Source of the DNA: Xenopus tropicalis
Taxonomy: Eukaryota > Chordata > Amphibia > Anura > Pipidae
NCBI RefSeq assembly: GCF_000004195.4
Contig: NC_030680.2
Coordinates: 139,127,545 to 139,191,544, forward strand
Length of the DNA stretch: 64,000 bases
Direction of reading: 5' to 3'
Part shown: positions 22,067-45,485 of the stretch, piece by piece
Layout: every line of letters starts with the position of its first letter
Position numbering within the stretch: position 1 is the stretch's first letter
Position numbers and translations under genes: made by a program
Notes under the pieces: generated by a model
What the model was told of the DNA's origin: nothing
Seen by the model: the letters and a program-made list of their open reading frames with translations, nothing else
Databases searched by the model: none

Positions 22067-25000
22067 TCAGTTCAGCAGCTTCAGTTTCCCAGTGACCTTG
22101 TTAACACTTTCTTCTTCGCCCATAATGGAAAGGACGGTGTAGGATCCGGCTGCAATCTGTGTAGAACACACAACCAGGATTAGTCAGCTTAGTGGGACTA
22201 ATTCAGTGCAAGTTATATCAATGATATCATACTGGCAGATACAGTCGTTACTTTCAAGAGAAAGAGTTGGATATGATCACTGATCAAGTGACTGGTCAGA
22301 CCAACATCTCTGGAGCCAGGGTGGAGTTTATGTCTAAACCAAATGTGGCTTTTTGCCTAAGCAAAACAAAGTGTGCCTAAATGTGTTCATGTCAAAAAGG
22401 GGGCAGTATATCTTCCCTTTTAAAGGGGGTTGCTCACCTTTAAATTAACTTTAAGTAAGTACGTTGTAGAGCAGGGGTCCCCAACCTTTCTTACTCGTGA
22501 GCCATAGTCAAATGTAAAAAGACTTGGGGAGCAACGCAAGCACCATAAAAGTTCATGGAGGTGCCAAATAAGGGCTAAGATTGGCTATTAGGTAGCCTCT
22601 ATGCACACTATCAGCTTACAGGGGGCTTTATTTGGCAGTAAACCTTATTTTTACAAGAGCAACATCCATGAGGTTGGTAAGCAACATGTTGCCCCTGAGC
22701 CACTGGTTGGGGGATCACTGTTGTAGACAGTGCTATTCTCAAACAATTTGTAATTTGTCTTCATTTTATTTAGCAATTCTCCAGTTTTGCATTTTAGCAG
22801 CTATATGGTTGTTAGGGTCCAAATTACACTAGCAATAAGGCAGTTGTTTGAATGAGAAGCTGGAATATGAATAGGAGAGGGCTGAATTGAACTGAATGAA
22901 ATTGTAGCCTTAAAGAGCAATAGGGTTTTGGTTGCGGGGTTAGTGACACCCTTTTGAAAGCTGGAAAGAGTCAGAAGAGGAAGGCAAATAATTTAAAATT
23001 GATAAAAAAATGAAGACTAATTAAAAGGTTGCTAAGAACTGGCCATTCTATAATATACTAAAAGGGGGTAAACAACCCCTTTCTGTTCTAGGTGCTAGGG
23101 TTCCACATACTCACAAGACAATAGTGTGATTAAACATGCAAAACACCACATACATATAACTCAAAACATCTGTTTGCTTACCTGGGTTCTGCCAGCATCC
23201 TGTACCAGGTAATTTGGTAAATTCATGCTTAATGCCAATGCCTGCAGTTCCAATAAATGTGCGGTACTAGATCCCTGAAGTACAACCTTCTTTGCACTAC
23301 AAAACAAAGCAAACAAAACCTGTAAGGCAGTGCTATCCCAACTTATGTGTAGTGGGCCAATTATTTCTCAGATATTTCTCCCTGTCATCCAGGGAGTTCT
23401 GTGGAGCCTTTAAAGCAGGCTGGAGGGCCACAAACATCCTTTTTAATGGGCCACATCTGGCCGCGGGCCTCCAGTTGGACAGCTATGCTGTAAGGGATAA
23501 ATGATTATTTAACAGCAGTACATCCAAGGCCAACTGTCAGTCTGTATCTAGAATCTGAGCCATAAAGACAGACAGGCCTGCTGGGATACTATCAGGAATA
23601 GATCCAGGAAAGGGTAATGGCAGATGGCTATTTTGAGTGTTTTGTCTCCCCTCCCACGGAGCTACGATACAACTGATGTCTTTCATTAGCTTTACTGGTA
23701 CCGAGGGACTGATCTTATTTGTGACAAAGGGGACTTTTTTCCCACCCAACATGAATGAGAAAGTTTTGAGGAATTAGGAAGTTGGTATTTGTTTTGTCCC
23801 AATAACACTGTTAATATGTAAAAGTTTAAGGTCTCATGTATTTGTATTTATTCAGAAATTGAGGGTTATAATTAACTGTAAGTAACCATAATTCAGATGC
23901 AACATAAGGGGGTGTCAGCTATTTTTAAAGGGCTTATGATTGGTCAGATTAGTTTATTATTTGTATTCTTGTTCTGCCTCTTACCAGCCTGACTGCTCTG
24001 GTCTTCATTGAAAACTACTGAAGAATCTATTGCTACAATTTTATTGTTATGGTAGCTTTGTATTATTTATCTTTCTACTTAGGCCCTATCCTGATCATCT
24101 TCAAGACTTCTATTTCACACCACTGCCTGGTTTCTAGGGTAAGCTGAACCCTAGCAACCAGATAGCAGATGAAATTACAAACTGGAAAGCTGAAAAATAA
24201 TAACTAAAAAAAGACAAAAAAAATTGAAAATCACCTCTGAATATAACAGACTACATTTATCTCAAAAATAAAGAAGAGCTACCCCTTTACCTGTTATTGG
24301 AAGAAAAAATAGGTTGAGAAGCATGCCAAATGACACTTTATATTTAAAAAATGATTTAAAAAAATGACTTGTTTGTAAACGCAAATTATTAAGCATCTTC
24401 TACAGTTTGAGATTATGTTGGTTGCAGTTTCCCTTTTATATTGAAGCCAGCACTATTAACATGACATTAAAGGAAATGGCACCAAACCTACCCATATTCA
24501 TCCCATTTGTAGGCCATCTCTCTTGTCTTGGGTTCCTTGATTAGGTTCTGATACAGGCCAACAGCTGCATGGCCCACTTGTGCTGCAATCTGAGGAAAGA
24601 AGAGCTGACAATTCTTACCTGCCATTTATAACATCACCGTAAGGCTAGGGCCTACTCCTAGCGACTGTCTGCAAGTGCAATTGCTGGAAAACTGCCTGTT
24701 ATTTTAGTAAAGGACCCAAACAGAATAGCTGCTTGAATTATCACCTTTCTATCTGTACAAAGGCATCTCACTGCCCTAAGAGCACTGCTAATTTTCTATG
24801 AAACTGCAGAAATAAATTAAATATTAATATTATAGGATACTAACTGCAATTTCTCTCTATGTCATACTTAAAGTTAACTCAAATGTGAACCCTTTAATAA
24901 CCCATTTTGTAGGAGATTATTCCTAAAGAATTTTTTTTTATATTTCTATAGAATTAGAAGCTTTAGCATTACCTTTCCCACGCCCATTGGCAACTCCATA

Positions 25001-28000
25001 TTCACTACAAACACCATTTTGTGAAAACTGTGTTCATCTTCCAATTCCTGCAATGAAATATCAAAAGAATGGTTTCTGCTTTGGCATGAATATATTATGT
25101 ATAAAGGAGAGAGTCTGTGTGTGTGGGTGTTTATGTGCTGGGAATGATTGAATGCAACCAAGCCTCTCAGATACCAAGTCAATAGATTGTAAGCTCTTCT
25201 TGTAGATTGTAAGCTCTTTTGGGCAGGGCCCTCTTCACCTCTTGTATCGGTTATTGATTCCTTTATATGTTACACTCTATGTCCAATGTATGAAACCCAA
25301 TTATTGTACAGCACTGCGGGATATGTTGGCGCTTTATAAATAAATGTTAATAATAATAGGTAGCTTTGGTTCCAAAACATGGGGCGCCATGTCATTTTGT
25401 TATTTTTGGGCACAGAATACAACAAGACATTTCAGGGACTGTCCCCTTATTCAAGAGACTGTCAATAACTACTGCTTGTTTGCCAATCCCCCTGCCACAA
25501 TGGCCCATTATTTTCTCTGACCAATCAGATTTCAGCATTCCACTGACATGACATGCAACAAAACACACCTAGGTGCTGAGTTTCAACCTGCCATGTGTTT
25601 ACCCCCAATCATATTCCATATTAAAGGAGAACTAATCTTCAGCCCATAGTGCTAAGGGAGAACCTGAACCTTTAAAAGGACAAGGCAACCCCCAGAAACA
25701 ACAAATGATCTAACTTGTACACCACCTATGCCCCTTCCCCACTGCTAAGTTTTGACGGCCCTATTGCCCTTACTTTAATGAGAATCCATTATGTCAAAGT
25801 TGTCTCTGCATCACCCTTTGTGGCCGCCATAATGTCATCAGAATGGCCACCAATACATCTTACATAGCCCCATTTAACAATGTCACCACATACACCGCTT
25901 GCAGAGAGAAAACAATTTCCATTTGGGCAGCCCACATTGTGATCATCATGGAAACAGCACAGGTCCTGTTAAAATATAGGGGAACGATAGGCAAATTTGC
26001 CCTTGTAAAGTAACCCACTTCAACGAATGGAATTTCTCCTAACTCATTTGAATCATTACTAGTTAGAGAAGAGCTACTCAGTAGCAAGCAAATGAAATGG
26101 CACATAGAATTCTCTAGAATAGTTACCTCGTTCAGCCTCTCCAGGCTCTCGAAATAAAATATTGCCGCTTCTTCTGCCGAGACATTTCCAGTCACAATAA
26201 GGGCCTGAAATCAGAGGGGGAAAAACAGTAACATCTTCTACTTTAAATCCAGTACATGTTGCCTGGCACGGTAATGCAAAAGATAAGCTAGAGGCACTAG
26301 AACCTCAAAAATGTTTGTTATTACAGGTATGAGACCCCTTATCAGGAAACCCGGTATCCAGAAAGCAATGACATTAAGTTAATCTCCCCTACAGCCCATT
26401 TTTTAAGCAACTAATGTAATAAAACAGTTACTTAATGGTAACTAAGCTGCATTAATCTGTATTGGTGCCAAAACAATCCTATTGGGCTAGTTAAATAAAG
26501 TAAATGTTACAGTAGCTGGTGAGCCAAGTTACAGAAATACCAATTATCCAGAAAATCACAATTCCCAATGGAATAGACTATGGACAATAGATTCCATACC
26601 TGTACTGGACACTGCCATTGCTAGATTGATAGTAGATTGATAAAAGACACTCCTATCAGGAAACCACCATTTTGTCTAAGTGATGTTACGCTAATCTAAC
26701 GTTCTTTCTATGTCACTCTTCCTTTCTTCCCTTAGGGTGAAGACACATTGAGCTACTAGTAGCAGCTACTTTTTCACGGCTACTAGACGCCAGAAAATTC
26801 TCGCCATAGACAATACTAAGAATTGCCTCTGCTAAAACACACATAGAGACAATCAGTAAACGATCAGCATTGTCTATTTTAGTAGCCACAACAAGTAGCT
26901 GCAACTAGTAGCTCTGTGTGTCTTCTCCCTTACTGGCTCCATCTTTTCTACCAATGCTCTTCATCTTATCCATACACAGGCCGATTGTAGCTGCCGATAG
27001 CTGTCCCTTGGACCAATTCGGCAGCTTATCGGGCTGTGTAGGGGCAGGAACGAGGGGCATGCCCTGGCCTGAAATTGGGCAGATATCGATCGGGTAGGTT
27101 AAAAGATTTAGTCGGATTGGGGACCGCATCGGCTCCTTGATGTGGTCCCCGAACCGACTGCCCCATTGCCGCCAATATAATTATATACATTTTCCCCGAT
27201 ATCACCCACCTGTAGGTGGGGATATCGGGAGAAGATCCGCTCGTTTGGCAACCTTTAAGGAACAGTAACACCAAAAAGTGAAAGTGTATAAAAGTAACTA
27301 AAATATAATGTGCTGCTGCCCTGCACTGGTAAAAGTTGTGTGTTTACTTCAGAAAGGCTACTATAATTTATATAAATAAGCTGCTATGTAGCCATGGGGG
27401 CAGCCATTAAAAGGAGAAAAGGCACAGGCACATAGCAGATAACAGATAAAACACTATTGTATTCTACAGAACTTATCTGTTATCTGCTATGTAACCTGTG
27501 CCTTTTCTCCTTTTTTCCAGCTTGAATGGCTGCCCCCATGGCTACACAGCAGCTTATTATATAAATTATAGTAGTGTTACTGTAGCAAACACACCAGTTT
27601 TACCAATGCAGGGCAACAGTGCATTATATTTTTATTACTTTAAAGCTCTTTCATTTTTTGGTGTTACTGTTCCTTTAACACTTGCTTATTCTTTTGCCAC
27701 AGGGGTTTTACACAGTTGCACCTAAGCACAGACATTGTTGTTTGTGGGAGGAGTTAAGGGAGATGTGGGAGGGGGCATGGGAGATGTGGGAGGGGACATG
27801 GAAGATGTGGGAGGGGACATGGAAGATGTGGGAGGGGACATGGGAGATGTGGGAGGGGACATGGGAGATGTGAGAGGAGTTAAGGGAGATGTGGGAGGAG
27901 TTAAGGGAGATGTGGGAGGGGACATGGGAGATGTGGGAGGAGTTAAGGGAGATGTGGGAGGGGACATGGGAGATGTGGGAGGAGTTAAGGGAGATGTGGG

Positions 28001-28825
28001 AGGGGGCATGGGAGATGTGGGAGGGGACATGGGAGATGTGGGAGGAGTTAAGGGAGATGTGGGAGGAGTTAAGGGAGATGTGGGAGGGTACATGGGAGAT
28101 GTGGGAGGGGTTAAGGGAGATGTGGGAGGGGCATGGGAGATGTGAGAGGAGTTAAGGGAGATGTGGGAGGAGTTAAGGGAGATGTGGGAGGAGTTATGGG
28201 AGATGTGGGAGGGGCATGGGAGATGTGGGAGGGGACATGGGAGATGTGGGAGGGGACAAGGAACAAAGACTTCCTTTATGAAACATAAGGAAGCTGTGCA
28301 ACAGGACACTTCCTCCCCTTTCCCTTTATACCAAATAAACAGTCAGAGGTGCAGGGGGCTCATAATCACCTTTTTTGCTTCTTCCTCCGGGATATCGAGC
28401 TCCTTCAGCTGCAGCAAATAATCCATATTCACCTCCACAGCTCCCTGGGCTTCATCAGCGCTTTCTTGCTCACAGGTCTCCATCACACTGTAAATGAGAG
28501 CAGTGGGTTTGTGAACAAACATACATGAACCATGCCTGTAAGCTGTATGAGCAGGGCCCGCTGCTCCCCCCCTACCCCAGTCACTATGTGAAAATGTAAT
28601 GCAACAGCTGAACTACAACCCACTGCTGGACTTGAACAACAGGAGGGGGCTGCTTAGTAGGCTACGCGCGTACCCTTTGTTTTGTATTTTCTTTTTTTTT
28701 CCTTTATTCCCAGTAAAGCCGGATCGCTCCTTCTCTGTAATGCGCTGATAGAATTAGAACCACGTGTCCGGAACTACATACAGGCGGCGGAAGTATTCAG
28801 CATCTGTAAAGTCTGAGAGCGCCAT
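22067..28825 (-). CDS. UBA domain + peptidyl-tRNA hydrolase 2 (PTH2) family protein, 7 exons, 205 aa
   Basis: Exons (minus strand): 28825-28782, 28487-28370, 26204-26127, 25047-24973, 24589-24492, 23296-23182, 22156-22067 (stop TGA 22069-22067). They total 618 nt and join in frame with GT-AG introns. Residues about 35-80 form a UBA-type three-helix region (MDYLLQLKELDIPEEEAKKA, then NVSAEEAAIFYFE). Residues 89-205 form a full PTH2 domain: HKMVFVVNMELP, GKIAAQVGHAAVGLY, LVQDAGRTQIAAGS and a C-terminal NKVTGKLKLLN. The Lys of GKIAAQ, the Asp of QDAG and the Thr of RTQ match conserved PTH2 positions. PTH2 enzymes release peptides from peptidyl-tRNA; the UBA suggests ubiquitin binding (inference). 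No signal or membrane segment is seen, so it is probably cytosolic. The start in exon 1 is chosen because CT|T joins in frame to exon 2; a second in-frame ATG is residue 17. It is not PTRH2, which has an N-terminal membrane segment and no UBA, nor PTRHD1. Confidence 0.88.
22420..23083. mobile_element. T2-type MITE with nested hAT-type MITE, in the last UBA-PTH2 intron
   Basis: The outer element starts TTAAAGGGGGTTGCTCACCT and ends GGTAAACAACCCCTTT. The inner element 22472-22720 (CAGGGGTCCCCAACCTTTCT ... GGGGGATCACTG) is flanked by TTGTAGAG and TTGTAGAC, a 7-of-8 match duplication. Confidence 0.85.
25186..25356 (+). mobile_element. L2-like LINE 3' tail in UBA-PTH2 intron 3
   Basis: TTGTAAGCTCTTTTGGGCAG, GTACAGCACTGCGG, GCGCTTTATAAATAAATG and a (TAA)n tail. 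The first 15 bp are duplicated at its start (TAGATTGTAAGCTCTTCTTG). Confidence 0.8.
26322..26605. mobile_element. TACAGGTATG-ended MITE without tandem array
   Basis: TACAGGTATGAGACCCCTTA at the left and TTCCATACCTGTA at the right. Relative of the 113-bp-array elements but with a single internal segment. In UBA-PTH2 intron 2. Confidence 0.7.
26738..27678. mobile_element. Three adjacent MITEs in UBA-PTH2 intron 2
   Basis: 26738-26932: GGTGAAGACACATTGAGCTA to TGTGTCTTCTCCCTTA. 26970-27256: a GGTGGCCATACAC-type palindrome (CCGATATCACCCACCTGTAG...), degraded ends. 27255-27678: TTAAGGAACAGTAACACCAA to TTGGTGTTACTGTTCCTTTAA, a complete TTAA-flanked element. Confidence 0.75.
27744..28258. repeat. 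Purine-rich minisatellite in intron 2 of the UBA-PTH2 gene
   Basis: Array of about 515 bp built from a GGGAGATGTGGGAGG core followed by either a GGACAT or an AGTTAAG spacer, giving units of about 18-21 bp in irregular order. One strand is almost all purine plus T, so all frames stay open and produce false proline/serine or glycine/aspartate proteins. It lies wholly inside intron 2 (26205-28369). Confidence 0.92.
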
Positions 28826-28900
28826 CTTGTGGCTGGCGGCGGATTGATATTCGCTGAGGAAACTGTGCTTCTGTGGTGGAAGGTTGAATTGGATTTATAA
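28640..28900 (-). promoter_or_regulatory. Promoter / 5' end of the UBA-PTH2 gene
   Basis: This is a CpG-containing block around the first exon. On the minus strand the initiator ATG sits in ACAAGATGGCG, which matches a YY1 site spanning the start codon, an arrangement known from TATA-less housekeeping promoters. A CACGTG E-box (28761-28766) and a CCGGAA ETS-type core lie just inside intron 1. There is no TATA box. The transcription start is inferred to lie within about 28830-28900 and is not proven. Confidence 0.5.
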
Positions 28901-29750
28901 CGCGGGGCATGATGGGTATAAATATATCCCTACGCGTGTGTACTTCTCTTTCATGGGCGGTTCCTGGTCTTATTATTTTATTTTTCTCTGCAAATCGTTC
29001 CTCCTAATGGAATTGTCAATACATTTAAAAGCCATAATCAAAGAATTACAAAAAATAAAAGCACAAACTCTGCCTGTACTTTGAAGCATCCGTGGTCCCT
29101 TATAATAATGAGAGATTTTATCCTACCGTTAGGGTTGCCACCTTTTCTGGGAAAAAGATGCCAGCCTTTCTGTTTTAAATCAACTTTTGGTTGAAAATTC
29201 TGCTAATTACTTTGGGTTCCCTGATGAAAAGGTTTACAGACATTGTGTTAGGAGACAGTGCCACTGGGTAACCCATGCCTGTAGTGCTGGCCCTGCAGTA
29301 CCCCATACCAGGGCTTAATGAAAATGTGGGGTGGGGGTCAGTCATTGGTTCCTACCAGGCCTGTCTCCCTCTCTTGGTGCCCAGGGGCTACTCATATAGA
29401 GCTGAGGGCTGTATCATTGTAATAAATGTAGTGATAGAGAATGGATATTTTGACCATCTGATTACACTTTCCTATGCAAGTATACACGTAGTAATATCAT
29501 TTTCCCAACAGAAAGTTAATAATGTTTCCTAAAACAAGTCTGCTTTAGTGAATGTTGTACCTTTTGCTCATGGGGTCCCGCTAATGGTTTTTTCACCATA
29601 GATTTGTATTACATTTTTTTATATTTTGTTTGACACACAACCTGTGTAGGTGCTAAGGACGAAGACAGATGGGTGGTAAGTTGCTGTGTGAAAAACACAC
29701 CAGTTGCGGTGACTGAAATTGGTCAGATGTGTAGCAATAGACCTAATGTT
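28900..29750. other. Intergenic; no gene seen
   Basis: Between the 5' end of UBA-PTH2 and the first GC-rich MITE. No motif-bearing frame. Confidence 0.4.
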
Positions 29751-29752
29751 AG

Positions 29753-29978
29753 CAGGGCCGGATTTAAGTTCGCGGCGCCCCGAGGCCGCCCCCGCCCCCC
29801 CCCCATGAGTGCGCATACGCAATCGCGCGGCGCCCTCTCCCCCTAAGTGCGCATACGGAGCAGTGGGGAGAAGTCCCGACTGCTCCGTATGGGAGCCAAA
29901 TTTAAAAATTCTGTTGCGGCGGGGCGGCATGCCGCCCTAGGCCCGGGCCTTTGTGGCCTTTCCACAAATCCGGGCCTG
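29753..29978. mobile_element. GC-rich hAT-like MITE
   Basis: CAGGGCCGGATTTAAGTTCG at the left and CCACAAATCCGGGCCTG at the right. Flanks AATGTTAG and TATGTTAG match at 7 of 8 bases. The interior has GGCGGCATGCCGCC. Confidence 0.82.
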
Positions 29979-30807
29979 TATGTTAGGCAGCTCGGGTGCG
30001 GGTGGACTTTAGGGGGGCTCTCTTTGGCCACAAAAAGTGGGCATGTCCAACAGTTTCGGAGGCGTGCTACATGCGCCGTAAATCCACCCCCTCCTGGCCA
30101 CACCAACCAAAAACATCTACTGCCCCTGGTTCTACCTGCTTTCCAACAAGGCATATAATGGAAAGGAAAGGTCAGATATTTCCAAAAAAAAAAACCCCAA
30201 AATTTATATTCTCATGTAGTACAGGAACAGCTGGTTCAGAAATGGAAGACTGGTCTAATCAAAAAGCACTGGGAAATCCAGTCTGACTGTGTGGAATCAT
30301 GGCTTCTGATTTATTTTTGAAACAGTACATGTACAGCCCCACTTAGGACCAGCAACACAGTACTAAGTTAGCAGGGCAAATATTGGCCTGTTTTTCAACT
30401 GAGCCCCCTGAGTAGAATGGAGCCACAATTAATTAAAAAAAAATCTCTCTGTCCCTGATCCATCCCAACTATGCCCCATTATGCCAAACCCTCCCATAAT
30501 CTGTTCAAACCCTGCACACTGCTGCTTTGCCCCATTTTCCTAACTGCAGTACCCCATGTACCAACTAGCCACAGGATGTAAATTCTGGTTCCAAAATATT
30601 TCCACCAACTTCCATAAGCATTGTAAAAAAAAGTCTTGAAATCTTCCTGACAGCCTTCAGTGGGACTAAAAGCTGAAGATCTGTGTGTGGACCAAGAATA
30701 TACAGTATATACAGATTGTGACAGAATATAGTATGTCTTAGCTTTTACCTATATTTTTCCCTTAAGGGGCCCTTTGGATCCTGGGGTTAAGGGAAATGTG
30801 CTTAGCA

Positions 30808-31068
30808 TTTAAAGTGGACCTGTCACCCAAACTTAAAAACCTCTTTTTTTTTTTTTAGATCATCCATCTCTGTATTAAATATGTTTAAAAATCTAAACTG
30901 TCAATCATATATTGCCTGCCCCGCCTTTATGCCTGAGGCATAGAGGTGGAGCAGACAATATATGATTGACATCTCGGATTTTTAATTATCATTAGTTTAG
31001 TTTGCTCAACTAACATGATAGAGAAAGGATTTGTAATTATTTCCTAGGATGACAGGTCTTCTTTAATT
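30808..31068. mobile_element. Palindromic MITE (GGACCTGTCACCC family)
   Basis: AAAGTGGACCTGTCACCCAA against TAGGATGACAGGTCTTCTTT, with inner arms ATCATATATTGCCTGC and GCAGACAATATATGAT. Confidence 0.75.
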
Positions 31069-31080
31069 ATTAATCAGACT

Positions 31081-31536
31081 TATATTGTGACATTTATATT
31101 CTATATATACAGTATAGTGTGACATTTATATTCTATATATACAGTATATTGTGCCATTTATATTCTATATATACAGTATAGTGTGACATTTATATTCTAT
31201 ATATACAGTATATTGTGACATTTATATTCTATATATACAGTATAGTGTGCCATTTATATTCTATATATACAGTATAGTGTGCCATTTATATTCTATATAT
31301 ACAGTATAGTGTGCCATTTATAGTCTATATATACAGTATAGTGTGCCATTTATATTCTATATATACAGTATAGTGTGCCATTTATAGTCTATATATACAG
31401 TATATTGTGCCATTTATATTCTATATATACAGTATAGTGTGCCATTTATATTCTATATATACAGTATAGTGTGCCATTTATATTCTATATATACAGTATA
31501 GTGTGCCATTTATATTCTATATATACAGTATATTGT
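31081..31536. repeat. 32-bp AT-rich minisatellite
   Basis: About 14 copies of TGTGCCATTTATATTCTATA plus TATACAGTATAG. Variants (GACATT, TAGTCTAT, TATATTG) alternate along the array. Each unit carries a partly palindromic TATATACAGTATA. Confidence 0.93.
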
Positions 31537-31773
31537 GAGTCGGTTCCTAAGCTCAGGCAAGTGCCAGTGGCACAGAGCAGTGAATCAGCAGAAAAAAAGA
31601 TGGGGGGGCTACTGAGGCATCTTTGGGGGCACAGATCTTCCCTGCTAAAGGGCTGTTGGTGCCTCTGGCTGGTACAGAAGCCCAAAACATACCATGTATC
31701 CTAAACTATTTTTCTAAGCTTTAGTTCCCCTTTAAAGTTATTTACAAAGGTAATTGCTATTGAAAACAGAATC

Positions 31774-32050
31774 CAGGCCTGGATTTATGGAAAGGCCACA
31801 AAGGCCTGGGCCTAGGGCGGCACAAGTTTAGGGGCGGCATGCCGCCCCGCCGCAACAGAATTTTTTAAATTTGGCTCCCATACGGAGCAGTCGGGACCTC
31901 TCCCCACTGCTCCATATGGGAGTTTAAATGTGCAATTGCGCATTGATCGCGCATGCGCACTCAGGGGAAGAGTGCGCCGCGCGATTGCGCATGCGCACTC
32001 GTGGGGGGGGGGGGCGGCCTCGGGGCGCCGTGAAGTTAAATCCGGCCCTG
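31774..32050. mobile_element. GC-rich hAT-like MITE with perfect 8-bp duplication
   Basis: CAGGCCTGGATTTATGGAAA to GTTAAATCCGGCCCTG. ACAGAATC flanks both sides (31766-31773, 32051-32058). Inverted relative to the copy at 29753-29978. Confidence 0.9.
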
Positions 32051-32447
32051 ACAGAATCTGTGTCCCTTTATGCACAGATAGTTCTGTCTCTTGAAACAAT
32101 GAAGCAGGACCAGCCTTACATGCTTCACAGGCTCAACTGGCTTCTGCTACATGGTTTCAAAAGTTAGATCTAGCGGGGCAGAGAATAGAAAGGGACAGAC
32201 AGATGGTGCTTTCAAGTACATCTACAAACCACTGAAAATATGTAATGAATGGATACTGGAAATGTTTATGCTTGGGTTTACATCCCCTTAGATAATTTAT
32301 TGCAGATTCAGTTTAATGCATGGAGTTATTGACGCAGTGATCAACACATTGATCTATTGAGAAGGCGCAGTCCGTGCTATTACTATGGAAGCGACGATTC
32401 CTGGTGCTGTAAGCGTGCAGATAATATGTGGTGAGAATATACTTTTT

Positions 32448-32457
32448 TTTATTTAAT
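32448..32457 (-). terminator. Candidate poly(A) signal of the SRPK gene
   Basis: Overlapping ATTAAA and AATAAA on the minus strand, about 410 nt after the SRPK stop codon. Another AATAAA lies near 32297-32302. No transcript evidence; which site is used is unknown. Confidence 0.3.
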
Positions 32458-32864
32458 GGAAAATAGGGTTCTTCCAGGTTACAAGAGTGTATTTGATACA
32501 TAGCAACATAGTGGGCAAGGCTGACACAAGATCTGAGTCCATCAAGTTCAACCAAGTCAAGCAAATGTGGGAGAAAAAAATCTTCTAAATCCTATATTAC
32601 AAATTCTAATTTCCATGAACTGATGGTTAGCGGCAATGCACCTAGGGGAAGCCCATTTTACACTGTGCTTTCTACAGTTCTGATGTCCTTTCTGCATGGC
32701 ATCCTGCTACTGATGGCGCTGGCTGCTAAGCATGCTGGGAAATCACCATCCTGGCATTCCTAGGCTAGAATAACACGTGGTGCATCTAAAGTACGTGCTA
32801 TTCTAGCAGAGAGATCCACATCCGAGGTAAAGAGTGATTCCTATAAACACACAGTCTCTCGCTC

Positions 32865-44867
<12,003 letters not shown>

Positions 44868-44869
44868 CT

Positions 44870-45300
44870 GTTACTGGCGGCAATTAGCGACTCACAGAGA
44901 CATTCTGCCCTTTGCGCCCGTATTTACCATCGCTGAGTGCTCATTTCCCTCTGTCCCCGCCAGCCCTTTCACCCTGCGCTCAGGTCGTTGATAAGTTAGC
45001 TGGGTGCCAGGGCTGCAGATGGGCCTGGCATTTCCTCCGGCCCCGGGGGGGGGGGGCTCACATGTTTAAATAGGGAGAGTGCTAACGAGCAGCCACTGAT
45101 GCCAAAGCCACACGCTTCTCATACGCTGGACTCGGTCCCGGCTCTGCCCGGCTCAGTGCTGCGGGGAGGGGGAGGCTGGCTGCGGGGAGCTCAGCGCTGC
45201 AGATTAGCGGGGATTTACAGAAACGCGCAATCAGCACGTCTCACATAGTGCTGCGTCTCATACATGCACCGCTCGCCGGGAATGGGGGATTTCATTAGAT
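44870..45300 (-). promoter_or_regulatory. GC-rich 5' region of the SRPK gene
   Basis: A GC- and CpG-enriched block lies immediately upstream of the SRPK start codon, with a G run at 45046-45056 and a CCCGGCTCTGCCCGGCTC stretch near 45140. This contrasts with the AT-rich surroundings and suits a CpG-type promoter. The exact transcription start cannot be read, and a further non-coding exon is possible because AACAG directly precedes the ATG. Confidence 0.45.
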
Positions 45301-45485
45301 AAACGATCAGATGATATTAGTTAGGCCAGAGCCCCAGTGTGGTATTACCCCGTTGTCATGGCAATCCATCAATGTCAAATGCAGAAAATTAAGGGGTGGG
45401 GGGTAACAAAATTCTTATTTCTTATAAGTAGTTAATTAGGTATTTTATCCTTCCCCGGAGACATAGCGCTGTAGCACAGCCCAGA

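Noticed and set aside
27722..28309. 195-codon Pro/Ser/Thr ORF and Gly/Asp ORFs
   Set aside because: By-products of the purine-rich minisatellite in an intron; no start context or splice logic.
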